Shown: in pieces, positions 34,108 through 42,404 of the stretch | Position numbering within the stretch: position 1 is the first letter of the stretch | Layout of the letters: the number at the start of each line of letters is the position of its first letter | Assembly: GCA_002404155.1 (NCBI GenBank) | Contig: DHJC01000073.1 | Location: 1 to 64,000 of the forward strand | From: Chloroflexi bacterium UBA4730 | Lineage (GTDB): Bacteria > Chloroflexota > Limnocylindria > P2-11E | Length of the DNA stretch: 64,000 nucleotides | Direction of reading: 5' to 3' | Made by a program: the position numbers and the translations under genes | Notes under the pieces: generated by a model | The model's database searches: none | What the model saw: only the letters and a program-made list of their open reading frames with translations | Told to the model about the DNA's origin: nothing

Positions 34108-35174
34108 TGACCGAGCCGCTCAACCTCGACGAATTCGAAACGATCGCGCGCGAGACGCTCCCGACGATGACGTACGACTTCATCGCGGGAGGTGCCGAGG
34201 ATGAGCGCACCGTCGCGGGCAATCGCGCGGCCTTCGCCAGACGCGTCCTGCGCAACCGCGCGCTCGTCGACGTTGCGACGCGCGACCTGCGCACGCGGCT
34301 GCTCGGGCTCGATCTTCCCCATCCGATCCTGCTGGCGCCGACGGCGCTGCATCGCGTCGCCCACCCGGACGGCGAAGCCGCGACCGCGCGCGGCGCGGCG
34401 GCGGCGGGCGCCGTGTTCACGGTGTCGACGGCCACGAGCATGCGCCTCGAGGAGATCGCGGCCGCAGCGCCGGACGCGCTTCGCTGGTTCCAGCTCTACC
34501 ACCTCGGTCAGCGCGAGGCGAGCGAAGACCTCATCAGGCAGGCCATCGCGACGGGACATCGCGCGATCGCGCTCACGGTCGACGTCCCGCTCCTCGGACG
34601 GCGGGAGCGCGATCTACGGAACATGTTCACCCTGCCGGAGGGGGTCGGGATGGCTCACGCGTACGAGCCCGCGTGGGCACCGCCGAGCGAGGAGCGCTCA
34701 CGCGGGTGGGCGAGCCCGATCGCAAGCGCGAATCTCACCTGGGACGACCTGAAATGGATCCGTGCCGCCGCCGGCGACCTGCCGCTCCTGTTGAAGGGCA
34801 TCGTGCGCGGCGACGACGCGAAGCGGGCGCTCGAGCTCGGCGTCGACGCCATTTGGGTCTCCAACCACGGCGGCCGCCAGCTCGACGGCGCGATCGCGAC
34901 GCTCGACGCGCTGGCCGACGTCGTGGCCGCCGTCGGTGGCAGGTGCCCGATCGTGCTCGACGGCGGTATCCGTCGCGGCACGGACATCATCAAGGCCCTC
35001 GCGCTCGGCGCCGACGCGGTCGCGATCGGCCGCCCACAGATGTATGGGCTCGCCGCAGGCGGCGCCGACGGCGTGCGGCGGGTCGTCGAGCTGCTGCGCG
35101 CCGAGCTCGACCTCGCGATGGCCCTCGTCGGCGCGCCGTCGCTCGCGGCGCTCGAGCCTGATCTGATCGGCTGA
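34107..35174 (+). CDS. FMN-dependent alpha-hydroxy acid oxidase/dehydrogenase
   Basis: A 355-residue TIM-barrel flavoenzyme of the lactate/glycolate oxidase family. It oxidises an L-2-hydroxy acid to a 2-oxo acid. Conserved pieces are TYDFIAGGAEDE, LAPTALHRVAHPDGE, ALTVDVPLLGRRERDLRN, LLLKGIVRGDDA and WVSNHGGRQLDGA (with the catalytic His). VLDGGIRRGTDIIKALALGA binds the FMN phosphate. Whether O2 or a quinone is the acceptor is not visible. ATG 34107 is chosen because of the TGATG coupling with the preceding gene. Confidence 0.92.
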   Translation: MTEPLNLDEFETIARETLPTMTYDFIAGGAEDERTVAGNRAAFARRVLRNRALVDVATRDLRTRLLGLDLPHPILLAPTALHRVAHPDGEAATARGAAAAGAVFTVSTATSMRLEEIAAAAPDALRWFQLYHLGQREASEDLIRQAIATGHRAIALTVDVPLLGRRERDLRNMFTLPEGVGMAHAYEPAWAPPSEERSRGWASPIASANLTWDDLKWIRAAAGDLPLLLKGIVRGDDAKRALELGVDAIWVSNHGGRQLDGAIATLDALADVVAAVGGRCPIVLDGGIRRGTDIIKALALGADAVAIGRPQMYGLAAGGADGVRRVVELLRAELDLAMALVGAPSLAALEPDLIG

Positions 35175-35225
35175 CTCACCGCCCGGGCAGCTGGCCGCTT
35201 CGTCCGTGGCCGCTAGAGTCCGTTC

Positions 35226-35966
35226 ATGCGCGGCCTTGTTGCACTGGGACGTCACGTTGGGTTGGCGACGCTTGCAGGGCTTATTGCCGGAGTCGTCGTT
35301 GGAGGCCTGCTCGGACGCGTCGTGATGCGTGTGAGCGGCTTCATGGGCGGGCCGGGGATGGTCGGTGTCCGCACATCGAACGGGAACCGGGTCGGCGACA
35401 TCACGCTCGAGGGCACGATCGGGCTCATCCTCTTCGCGGGCGTCGCCACCGGCGTGCTGGGGGGCATTCTGTACGCCGGGTCCGAGCCATGGCTACGACG
35501 GTCCAGACCGTGGAGTGGTCTTGTGTTCGGCATCGGACTCTTCGCCGCGGTGGGTTTCACCACAGTCGACCCGTCCAATGTCGATTTCGCGCGCTTCGGC
35601 TCGGCACCGGTGAACGTCGCGATGTTCGCCGCGCTCTTCGTCCTGTTCGGCATCGCGATCGCCTGGCTCCTCGAGCGCCTGCGAGCAGTGGCAGCTGGCC
35701 GAGGCACACGGGCGCGGGTGGTCGAGGGTCTTGGCTGGCTCGCTCTCCTGCCCGTCGCGCCGCTCATGGTGGCCGTCTTCGCCGGCCTCGGGGCCAACTC
35801 GGATCCCCTGCCGGCGGTCGTGATCGCAGCGGCGCTGGCGATCGCGGCGGTCGCCCACTGGCGACGGTTCCCGCCGCTCATCGGCTACGCCGCGCTCGCA
35901 GTGCCGCTGATGACGGGTTCGGTGCGTTTGGCCGGCGGACTAACTGCCCTTCTGGCTGGGCTGTAG
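35226..35966 (+). CDS. Uncharacterised multi-helix membrane protein
   Basis: A 246-residue protein with about seven hydrophobic helices. The first segment (LATLAGLIAGVVVGGLLGRVVMRV) is glycine-rich. A soluble loop RTSNGNRVGDITLEGTIG is followed by more helices and a basic loop near residues 150-166. I recognise no family and no catalytic motif. It lies 51 bp after the hydroxyacid oxidase gene on the same strand; a functional link is not shown. Confidence 0.7.
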   Translation: MRGLVALGRHVGLATLAGLIAGVVVGGLLGRVVMRVSGFMGGPGMVGVRTSNGNRVGDITLEGTIGLILFAGVATGVLGGILYAGSEPWLRRSRPWSGLVFGIGLFAAVGFTTVDPSNVDFARFGSAPVNVAMFAALFVLFGIAIAWLLERLRAVAAGRGTRARVVEGLGWLALLPVAPLMVAVFAGLGANSDPLPAVVIAAALAIAAVAHWRRFPPLIGYAALAVPLMTGSVRLAGGLTALLAGL

Positions 35967-35982
35967 CGGTCGACCGGTCAGC

Positions 35983-36324
35983 TCAAGCGGCGCCCTTCTT
36001 CGCCTCGAGACTCCCGTGCTGGACCATCAGCTGCCTCTCGTTCGACGCGAAGCTCACGACGGTCCCGGTCCTCTCGTTCACGACCGTGGTCAACGTGAAG
36101 CCTGCGCCCGAGAGATACGAGAACACGTAGGCGTCGTCGTTGATCTTCGCGAACTGGTACTGGGCGCTCGAATCGGCTGATGGCTTCGCGTCGCCGCTCT
36201 CTTTCCAGCTGACGGTGCCGTCGTTCGAGAACCGGTGCTCGAACGCCTTGCCCTTCATCGGGCCGTCCTCATAGGTCCAGCGAACGGTCCTGCCGCCCAT
36301 CGAGTGGATCGGATCCGCGCCCAT
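35983..36324 (-). CDS. Small MoaF-like/calycin-type protein
   Basis: A 113-residue protein. GRTVRWTYEDGPMKGKAFEHRF followed by SWKESGDAK and YVFSYLSGAGFTLTTVVNERTGTVVSF (in blocks) resembles the beta-barrel repeats of MoaF-type and related lipocalin-like proteins. The recognition is by pattern only. There is no signal peptide. It stands alone, just after the decayed SDR gene on the same strand. Confidence 0.6.
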   Translation of the reverse strand: MGADPIHSMGGRTVRWTYEDGPMKGKAFEHRFSNDGTVSWKESGDAKPSADSSAQYQFAKINDDAYVFSYLSGAGFTLTTVVNERTGTVVSFASNERQLMVQHGSLEAKKGAA

Positions 36325-36381
36325 GGCTACCAGCTACCTCCCGTGTCGCACCCGGTGGGTGCTGCAAGGCGAGCGCCACGG

Positions 36382-37158
36382 TTACGCGCGGTAGCGCGAG
36401 GCCAGGCCACCGCCGGGTCGCCCGCTGAACAGCGCCCGTCCCGCCTCGGCCGGCGCGGTGAGCGTGGCGGCGTCCTCGAAGGTGGGCGCGCAGACACCTC
36501 GCCGAGCTCGAGTCCGCGCAGCGACGCGGCGACCACGTCGGCCGGCGCCATCGACCCGGGAAGCGGCCCGGGTGCGCCTGCACGACGTGGAATTCCGTCG
36601 CGACGATGCCAGGGCAGAGCGCCTGCACCTTCACGCCCCTCGCGCCTCCGTCACGAGCCCCTGGCTGAACGCGACGAGATAGGCCTTCGCCGCGGCGTAG
36701 ACGACGCGATGCGGCAACGGCTCCGGCGGCAGCGACGCGGAGAACGCGAGCATCGACGCGACGTTCACGATGCTCCCCTGCCCGCGCTCGATCATCGCCG
36801 GAAGCGCAGCGCGCGCGAGGCGCGTCGTGGCCATGACGTGGACGTGGATCAGTGCGCCGCACGATCCGGCAGCAGCTTCGCGAACGGCATGTACGCACCG
36901 AAGCCCGCGTTGTTCACGAGCGGGTCTAGTGCGGCTGCCTCGGTGACGTGCTGTTCCACGGTCGCGAGCTGATCAGGATCCGCAAGATCCGCGGCAAGGA
37001 CCTCGACGTTGATGGAGCAGTCGGCGGTCAGCCGCTTCGCGAGCGCGTCCAGCCGGTCCTTGCGCCGCGCGATCACGATGAGATCGTGGCCGTCACGCGC
37101 GAGGCGCTCGGCATAGGCCTGGCCGATGCCGGATGACGCGCCCGCCGCGCGTAGAGGA
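36382..37158 (-). pseudogene. Decayed short-chain dehydrogenase/reductase gene (at least four frameshifts)
   Basis: Homology to an SDR can be followed through several frames. GASSGIGQAYAERLARDGHDL and the NNAGFGAYMPF motif are in one frame. After a shift near 36855 come LIHVHVMATTRLARAALPAM, the Ser of VNVASML and VYAAAKAYLVAFSQG (Tyr-x3-Lys). After a shift near 36636 comes VKVQALCPGIVATEFHVVQ, then further shifts near 36560 and 36500. It ends in LASRYRA and TAA at 36382. No start codon precedes the glycine motif. The moxR-like gene upstream ends right where it begins. True decay or a poor assembly stretch could explain it. Confidence 0.8.
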
Positions 37159-37165
37159 GGCGGGG

Positions 37166-38482
37166 TTAGGCCGGCTTGTCCTCGAGCCGCACGAAGTAGG
37201 TCTCGCAGGCCAGCTCCACGAGCTCCGGCGTGATCTCGGACGGCTTCCCGAGGAACCGCGCGGCGGCGTCGAGGTGTCCCATGAGATCCCGCGGGTGGCA
37301 CGAACGCAGCGCGATGTTCCGTTGCGCGCAGTACTGCGCGATCCAGTCTGCGGCCTGCGGGTAGAAGGGGATGTTCCGCGCTTCGCAGACGCGGCGGAGG
37401 ATCTCCGAGAACTCCAGCTGGGTGGGCGCCTTGATCTCGATCTTGTATTGGATGCGACGCAGGAACGCCTCGTCGACGAGCGATGAGGGCGTGCGGTTCG
37501 TCGCGAAGATGAGAAGCAGGTCGAACGGCACCTCGATCTTGCGTCCGTCGCTCGTCGTCAGGAAGTCGACGTCGCGATCCAGCGGAACGATCCAGCGGTT
37601 CAAGAGCTCCTCCGGCGATGCCCGCTGGCGCCCGAAGTCGTCGATGAGGAGCACGCCGCCGTTCGCCTTCATCTGGAACGGCGCCTGGTGGACTTGCGAC
37701 GAGGGATCGAAGGCGAGATCGAGATCCTCGAGCGTCAGCTCGCCACCGGCCTCGACGAATGGCCGCGTGACGGGGACCCAGCGGCGGTCGAAGCGCGCGT
37801 CGAGCGCAACGAGCGGCTTGTGCCGGGACGGGTCGTACACGCGGATGATCTGCTGGTCGACCACGATCGCGTACGGCAGGACGATGCTGCCCTTGAGGAT
37901 CGAGGCGAGCGTCTTCGCGATCGTCGACTTGCCGGTGCCGGGAGGGCCGAACAGGAAGATCGAACGACCGCTGTTGATCGCCGGCCCGAGCTGCCGGAGG
38001 GTGCGTTCGGGCAACACCAGGGCGTTGAGCGCCTTGCGCAGCTCGTCGAAGCTGATGTGCACGTCGATCGATTGCGCGCGCACGCGGTTCGTGTAGGACA
38101 CCAGCGGCACGGGGGCCGGTCCGATGTAGCCGTTCCGCGCCAGCGCCTCCCTCGCGCGATCGACGCCCTTGGTCGCGAGCGAATAGGAGAAGCTCGAGGA
38201 CGTGATCCCGGTGCCGCCCTTCACTTCGAGCTGGTGCTCGGACTTCAGGAAGTCGAGGACGGGCTGCAAGATCCTGCCGAGCGGGAGGCATAACGCCTGG
38301 GAGAGATCCGTCGCGGCCATCGGCCCCTGCTGGTAGATGAGCTTCAGGGCCAGCTCGGCGATGAGCGCCGGTGTCAGACCGGTCTCTTCCAGCGTTGCGG
38401 GTGCGAGGGGAGCGGACTGCTCCGCCCTGCTCGGCGGCGTCATCTCGATCGGCGGGGCTGCGGTCTCGGTTTCGATGGTCAT
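37166..38482 (-). CDS. AAA+ ATPase with N-terminal winged-helix-like domain
   Basis: A 438-residue ATPase. Residues 35-115 look like a winged-helix domain (LALKLIYQQGPMAATDLSQAL). The AAA+ module follows with Walker A FGPPGTGKST (about 178-187), Walker B VLLIDDFGR, sensor-1 LLIFATNRTP and a candidate Arg finger in FLRRIQYKI. It is MoxR-like in size, but no VWA-domain partner is adjacent, so the remodelling target is unknown. The start MTIETE at 38482 was preferred to a longer frame. The decayed SDR gene follows it directly. Confidence 0.82.
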   Translation of the reverse strand: MTIETETAAPPIEMTPPSRAEQSAPLAPATLEETGLTPALIAELALKLIYQQGPMAATDLSQALCLPLGRILQPVLDFLKSEHQLEVKGGTGITSSSFSYSLATKGVDRAREALARNGYIGPAPVPLVSYTNRVRAQSIDVHISFDELRKALNALVLPERTLRQLGPAINSGRSIFLFGPPGTGKSTIAKTLASILKGSIVLPYAIVVDQQIIRVYDPSRHKPLVALDARFDRRWVPVTRPFVEAGGELTLEDLDLAFDPSSQVHQAPFQMKANGGVLLIDDFGRQRASPEELLNRWIVPLDRDVDFLTTSDGRKIEVPFDLLLIFATNRTPSSLVDEAFLRRIQYKIEIKAPTQLEFSEILRRVCEARNIPFYPQAADWIAQYCAQRNIALRSCHPRDLMGHLDAAARFLGKPSEITPELVELACETYFVRLEDKPA

Positions 38483-38747
38483 GGCCACGGCTAACTCCTC
38501 GCTCGTGCTAGGTCGAGCATGAGGAGACAGCACGTTTGCTGCGTCCCCCCGGCGAGGGAAAGTCACCGGCGCAATCTAGCCCGGCCGGGATCCGAACCCA
38601 TGGTCCCTTCGTTGAACACGCGTCAGAAGATAGGCCTACGAATGGCCGAGCGGGGCGCCCTGAACCCTACGGGCGGATCACGACCCTCGTCTCAGGCGAC
38701 CACCGCGTGGCGTTGCCCGCCCCCGAGGGACCGGGCGACGGTGCTTC
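38483..38747. other. Gap with a tRNA-like but unconvincing sequence
   Basis: About 265 bp between the AAA ATPase start and the nirK stop. It contains GGGATCCGAACCC, which looks like the complement of a tRNA T-arm, and a distant 7-bp complementary segment, but no proper D-arm or anticodon arm. No gene or clear promoter is seen. Confidence 0.5.
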
Positions 38748-39944
38748 CTAGTGACCGGGACCGAGCGCGCCGTCAAAGATGGAGGGGTCAGGCGCGCCCT
38801 CGACTTCGAGGTATCCGACCGCGCCCTTGTTGAGCGCACGGGGCAGGGCGTGATCGACCAGCAAGTAGCGGCCCGGCACGTTGATCGTGAACTCCACGGC
38901 GGTCGCTCCGCCGGCGGGAACGAGCGTCGTCTGCACGTTCTCGAGCGGCTGACCGAGGGCGCCCTCCGGGTACACCCGGTCGAAGATCTCGCCGATGATG
39001 TGGAAGTTCGAGTCGACGAAGCCACCGACGCCGAAGTAGATCCGGACCCTCTCGCCGACCTTCGCCGTGAGCGCGCCCGTGCCGGTCAGTGCACCGACCC
39101 GGCCGTTGAACAGAACGTAGTCCGGCGACTCGGCGAGCAGCTTGTCGTTGGACAGGTCGTGGTGGCCCGGGATGCCGAACGCGGTCGTGGTGTAGAGCTC
39201 GCTCTGCATCACGTAGTACTCGTGATCGACCTTCGGCAGGCCGCCGACCGGCTCGACCAGGATCATCCCGAACATCCCGTTGATGATGTGCGTCGGGATC
39301 GGCGCGGTGGCGCAGTGGTAGACGTAGAGCCCGGGGTTGAGCGCCTTGAACGTGAACTTCGCCTCTTGTCCCGGCGAGACGATCGTGGCCCCCGACCCGC
39401 CGCCTGGACCGTTGACCGCGTGCAGGTCGATCGAGTGCTGCATCACGTCGCCCGGCGCGTTCTTCAGGTGGAGCTCGACCGTATCGCCCACCCGCACCCG
39501 CAGCATCGGCCCCGGCACCGTGCCGTCGAAGGTCCAGTAGCTGTAGGTCTGGCCCTCGTCGAGCTTCGCGATCAATTCCCTGGTTTCAAGAGTGACCACG
39601 ACGGTCGTCGGCGTCGTCCGCGTGATCGGCGGTGGAACATCCGACGCCGCGCGCGAGATCTCATTCACGGTGACGGGCTTGGCACTCGCCGCCGGCGCCG
39701 CACCTGCCGCCGGCGTGGTGCTGGTCGATACGGGGTCCATCCCGGGCATGGTGGCCGGCATCGCGGTCGCGACGGGACCCGAGACGGTGGCCGCGACCTT
39801 GGGCTGACTCGCGGCCGTCAGCACGAGCACCGTCGAGGTGAAGAGCACAGCGACGGTGATGATCGTCAGGAGCAGATAGCGGTAGCCCTCGCCCATTGGA
39901 TCGAAGACCGGTCGCGACACAGGCTGCACACGGTGTCCACTCAT
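38748..39944 (-). CDS. nirK: Copper-containing nitrite reductase, AniA-type
   Basis: Reduces nitrite to nitric oxide on the outer side of the membrane. In this 398-residue protein a hydrophobic helix (23-45) anchors the N-terminus, followed by an Ala/Thr/Pro linker to about residue 100. All copper sites are intact: type 1 His170, Cys211, His219, Met224; type 2 His175, His210, His365; catalytic Asp173 (HSIDLH) and His315 (NFHIIGE). The pattern YVYHCATAPIPTHIINGMFG is that of AniA rather than the Alcaligenes type. It is preceded by a pair of 14-bp boxes. No nitric oxide reductase lies in the window. Confidence 0.93.
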   Translation of the reverse strand: MSGHRVQPVSRPVFDPMGEGYRYLLLTIITVAVLFTSTVLVLTAASQPKVAATVSGPVATAMPATMPGMDPVSTSTTPAAGAAPAASAKPVTVNEISRAASDVPPPITRTTPTTVVVTLETRELIAKLDEGQTYSYWTFDGTVPGPMLRVRVGDTVELHLKNAPGDVMQHSIDLHAVNGPGGGSGATIVSPGQEAKFTFKALNPGLYVYHCATAPIPTHIINGMFGMILVEPVGGLPKVDHEYYVMQSELYTTTAFGIPGHHDLSNDKLLAESPDYVLFNGRVGALTGTGALTAKVGERVRIYFGVGGFVDSNFHIIGEIFDRVYPEGALGQPLENVQTTLVPAGGATAVEFTINVPGRYLLVDHALPRALNKGAVGYLEVEGAPDPSIFDGALGPGH

Positions 39945-39979
39945 GCGCTGACGGTATCGGTCATCAGCTAGGCAAGCGC

Positions 39980-40016
39980 CTGCCGAGGGTCATCGTCTGG
40001 CAGGGCCGGAGGTCCC
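39980..40016 (-). promoter_or_regulatory. Paired 14-bp regulator boxes upstream of nirK
   Basis: GGGCC-GGAG-GTCCC (40003-40016) is a clear inverted repeat of the GGGMC-N4-GKCCC form. CTGCC-GAGG-GTCAT (39980-39993) is a degenerate partner starting 23 bp away. The near box ends 36 bp from the nirK start. The same arrangement recurs at eight other places in the next 21 kb. Confidence 0.6.
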
Positions 40017-40026
40017 GACCGCGGGG

Positions 40027-41328
40027 CTAGCGGCGGCGGCCGAAGCGGATCTCGAGCGGCACCGGCGCGCCCGCCGCGACCACCTCGGCGCTCGGACCCC
40101 GCAGCGTGCGGACCACGTTCAACGCGAAGAGCACGAGCGCACCGTAGGCGAGGAGCCCGGAGATGCCGACGATCGCGTCGCTCGGCGCACCCGTGGCTTG
40201 AACCAGCTGCGGCCCGACGCGCAGCGCGATCGCCAGATTCGCGACCGCGAGCGTCGCCGCTTGCACTCGAAGGCTCCAAAGGCGGCGGCCGAGGAAGGCA
40301 GGCAGCGCACGCGACGCCACCGAGTAGATCATCAGCGTGACGAACCCAAGCGCCAGCGCGTGCCGGGCCGCCGAGACCTGGAGGTACGAGCCCGCGAGTC
40401 CCACCGTGCCCGCCGCGATGATCGCGAGTCCGATGAACGCCCACAGGAACGCGGAACGCACGCCGATGCGGGTCAGGCGGGCGTGATCATGCAAGGGCTG
40501 ACGGGCGATGCCCGATCCAAATACGCCCATCGCGCGGGTCAGCGCCGCAAGACCGACCAGCAGCAGCCATGGCCCCGGGGCCACGCCGAGCGAGAGAGTG
40601 AGGACACCCGCGAGCCAAAACGACGCGCCGGTGATGAGCAGCGGAGGCTTCGCTGGCACAGCGGCCACAAAGCCGGGGGCGAGGCGAGTCCACACGCCGA
40701 AGATGAGCGTGCTGAGGCTCCCGAGCAGCATCACCCACACCGCCCGGTCATCGATGCCCTGGTCGACGAGCACGGGTGCAGATCCCGCCATCTCGAGGGC
40801 GACGAGCAGCGCGGCGATGGGCAGCACGCAGATCCCCGCGCCGATGAGAAGCTCGTCGGGCCGGTGGGGATTGCGGCCGGTCGCGAGCGATCGGAGTGCC
40901 GCGTAGCTGAAGGCGAGCGTTCCCACGCACAACAACGCGCCGCTCAGAACAAGCAGCGAACCACGCGCGGGGAGGTCGGGCATCGGTTGGGCGATGGAGC
41001 GCAGGGCGAGGCCGCCCAGGGTCCCGAGGTACGTGATCCACACGAGCGCCATCCGCGGAGGCGCCGCACCGCGGAATCGTGGCAGCGCGTTCAGCGCGAC
41101 GCCCATCGCGAAGAGGCCGGCGAAGCCGAACAGCTGCAGCAGCCCATGGACCTGAACGAGTACGAGCCAGTTCGCGCCGAACATGCTGACGCCCCACACG
41201 CGGGCCAACAGCAACCAGAGACCGAGGCCGAAGCCCGCGCTCAGGCCGATCGCCAGCGAGGTCGCCGCGAAGAGGGCGACCGGCGGCGGACGAGTACTAG
41301 TCGACGTGTCGGTCGGCCAGGCCCGCAT
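40027..41328 (-). CDS. NnrS-like multi-helix membrane protein
   Basis: A 433-residue protein with about twelve hydrophobic helices. VQVHGLLQLFGFAGLFAMGVALNALPRFRGA carries the His and aromatic pattern of NnrS proteins (in blocks of residues 57-89). These are heme/copper membrane proteins linked to nitric oxide stress and denitrification. The histidines HGLLQLF and the later ARHALALGF are candidate ligands. It lies between nirK and a zinc-ribbon/PCYCGC pair on the same strand, which supports a nitrogen-oxide role. Confidence 0.82.
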   Translation of the reverse strand: MRAWPTDTSTSTRPPPVALFAATSLAIGLSAGFGLGLWLLLARVWGVSMFGANWLVLVQVHGLLQLFGFAGLFAMGVALNALPRFRGAAPPRMALVWITYLGTLGGLALRSIAQPMPDLPARGSLLVLSGALLCVGTLAFSYAALRSLATGRNPHRPDELLIGAGICVLPIAALLVALEMAGSAPVLVDQGIDDRAVWVMLLGSLSTLIFGVWTRLAPGFVAAVPAKPPLLITGASFWLAGVLTLSLGVAPGPWLLLVGLAALTRAMGVFGSGIARQPLHDHARLTRIGVRSAFLWAFIGLAIIAAGTVGLAGSYLQVSAARHALALGFVTLMIYSVASRALPAFLGRRLWSLRVQAATLAVANLAIALRVGPQLVQATGAPSDAIVGISGLLAYGALVLFALNVVRTLRGPSAEVVAAGAPVPLEIRFGRRR

Positions 41329-41509
41329 CCTGACCGACGGGGACCGGACTTACGGCAGCGCAGCGCAGCGCCGGCGTGCCGGCGGAGCGATCCAGATCGA
41401 GCAACCAGTTGCATTCTAGGCAGCGCGCGAGATCGACCTCCTCGCCCCGCCGAGCGCAGTGCACCCGCCCGCTGGCAAGGACGGGACGCCAGCCACGCTC
41501 GCTATTCAT
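41297..41509 (-). CDS. Small cysteine-rich (zinc-ribbon-like) protein
   Basis: A 70-residue protein. Four cysteines are spaced as a possible metal site: VHCARRGEEVDLARCLECNWLLDLD, then LRC (spread over residues 17-50). No named family is recognised. It overlaps the PCYCGC-type gene upstream by 8 bp and the NnrS-like gene downstream by 32 bp, so all three are probably one transcript. Confidence 0.6.
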   Translation of the reverse strand: MNSERGWRPVLASGRVHCARRGEEVDLARCLECNWLLDLDRSAGTPALRCAAVSPVPVGQDAGLADRHVD

Positions 41510-41960
41510 CGGGGTATGGGGTCGACGCGGACGGTCCCATCTCCATCCACTTCGCATCGATCGCGGCCCGAATTTCCTTCAGGCTCATGCCGCTCGCGAG
41601 CATGGCCTTCGTGTCGAGCGCGACACCCACGCAGGTGCCGCAGGCGAAGCCGTGCGGATCGAGGATGAACGTGTCTGGCGCCGTCTCTTCTTTCACGAAG
41701 CAGTCCCAGTTGTCACGATGCCCGGGGCCGCAGCCGCAGAAGCACGGGATGTGGCGCAGCTGCGCCTTGTGATCGACCGCGAACGCGTAGGCCTCGCGGA
41801 CCGCTTGCGGCGCCTGCGCATAGCGACCGGGCCACATGCCGTGCAGCGGCATCGCCAGCAGTGCGTTCGCGGTCGGTGCCGGTGCTGTTGCGACGGCGGG
41901 GGCCGCGCACGCGGCGAGCGCGGCACCGGCGAGCGCGACGAGGAACTCCCGGCGACGCAC
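41502..41960 (-). CDS. PCYCGC-motif lipoprotein
   Basis: A 152-residue exported protein. The signal REFLVALAGAALAAC has a lipobox, and the mature part holds IPCFCGCGPGHRDNWDCF, the motif that names the PCYCGC family, plus a second pair CGTCVGVALD. Members are found beside copper and heme oxidoreductases, and the cysteines suggest copper or heme handling. GTG start 41960 lies 1 bp after the stop of the broken multicopper oxidase. Function is unproven. Confidence 0.78.
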   Translation of the reverse strand: MRRREFLVALAGAALAACAAPAVATAPAPTANALLAMPLHGMWPGRYAQAPQAVREAYAFAVDHKAQLRHIPCFCGCGPGHRDNWDCFVKEETAPDTFILDPHGFACGTCVGVALDTKAMLASGMSLKEIRAAIDAKWMEMGPSASTPYPDE

Positions 41961-41961
41961 G

Positions 41962-42308
41962 TCAGGCCGACACGGCGGTGTACGGAGCGGTCGCCGGGAA
42001 GCCCTTCCCGTTGATCGTGAACCCACCGAGGGCGTCGCTGAGGATGAACAGCTCGTCCGTGTCGTCGGACGGGTCCACATTCCTCTCTCTTGGTACGACG
42101 ATCAGCGGTCCAAGCATTCCCAGGCCGACCTGCTCCGTCGCGTTGTGGTGTGCGTCGTACTGCCGAACGGGCCGGCCGTGAACTCGTACGCGTACGTCAA
42201 GCCCGGCTTGATCGGCGGTTGGGTGATAGACGGGACGCCGTCCATCGAGTTCGGGACCCGCTGGCCGTGCCGGTGGAACGCGGTGCTCTCAGACGGCGTG
42301 TAAGTCAC
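41962..42308 (-). pseudogene. Multicopper oxidase remnant with frameshift
   Basis: Only about 115 codons remain of a normally much longer oxidase. The first frame reads STAFHRHGQRVPNSMDGVP, SITQPPIKPGLTYAYEFTAG and PFGS, the copper-oxidase type 3 domain with its HxHG motif. After a shift near 42175 the other frame gives YDAHHNATEQVGLGMLGPLI, then VVPRERNVDPSDDTDELFIL and GGFTINGKGFPATAPYTAVS. The N-terminal part and the C-terminal copper domain are missing. It sits directly behind a paired-box promoter and is followed by the PCYCGC gene. Confidence 0.75.
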
Positions 42309-42354
42309 CTGCCGTCCATGGGCCCAAGCTACGGGCGGAGTGCGGCCCCACCTA

Positions 42355-42391
42355 CGGCCGCAGGTCCCGACTCGCGTAGGCCGAACGGCCC
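42355..42391 (-). promoter_or_regulatory. Paired 14-bp regulator boxes upstream of the multicopper oxidase remnant/PCYCGC operon
   Basis: CGGCC-GCAG-GTCCC (42355-42368) and AGGCC-GAAC-GGCCC (42378-42391) start 23 bp apart, the nearer ending 47 bp from the remnant's GTG. Both fit the inverted-repeat form seen elsewhere in the island. They probably still drive the PCYCGC, cysteine-rich and NnrS-like genes. Confidence 0.6.
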
Positions 42392-42404
42392 GACCCCCGC
42401 GTTC

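Noticed and set aside
38578..38651. tRNA-like sequence on the minus strand (T-arm-like GGGTTCGGATCCC and a 7-bp acceptor-like pairing)
   Set aside because: The invariant A of the T-loop is missing, no D-arm or proper anticodon loop can be drawn, and the T-stem pairs badly. A covariance-model search would settle it.
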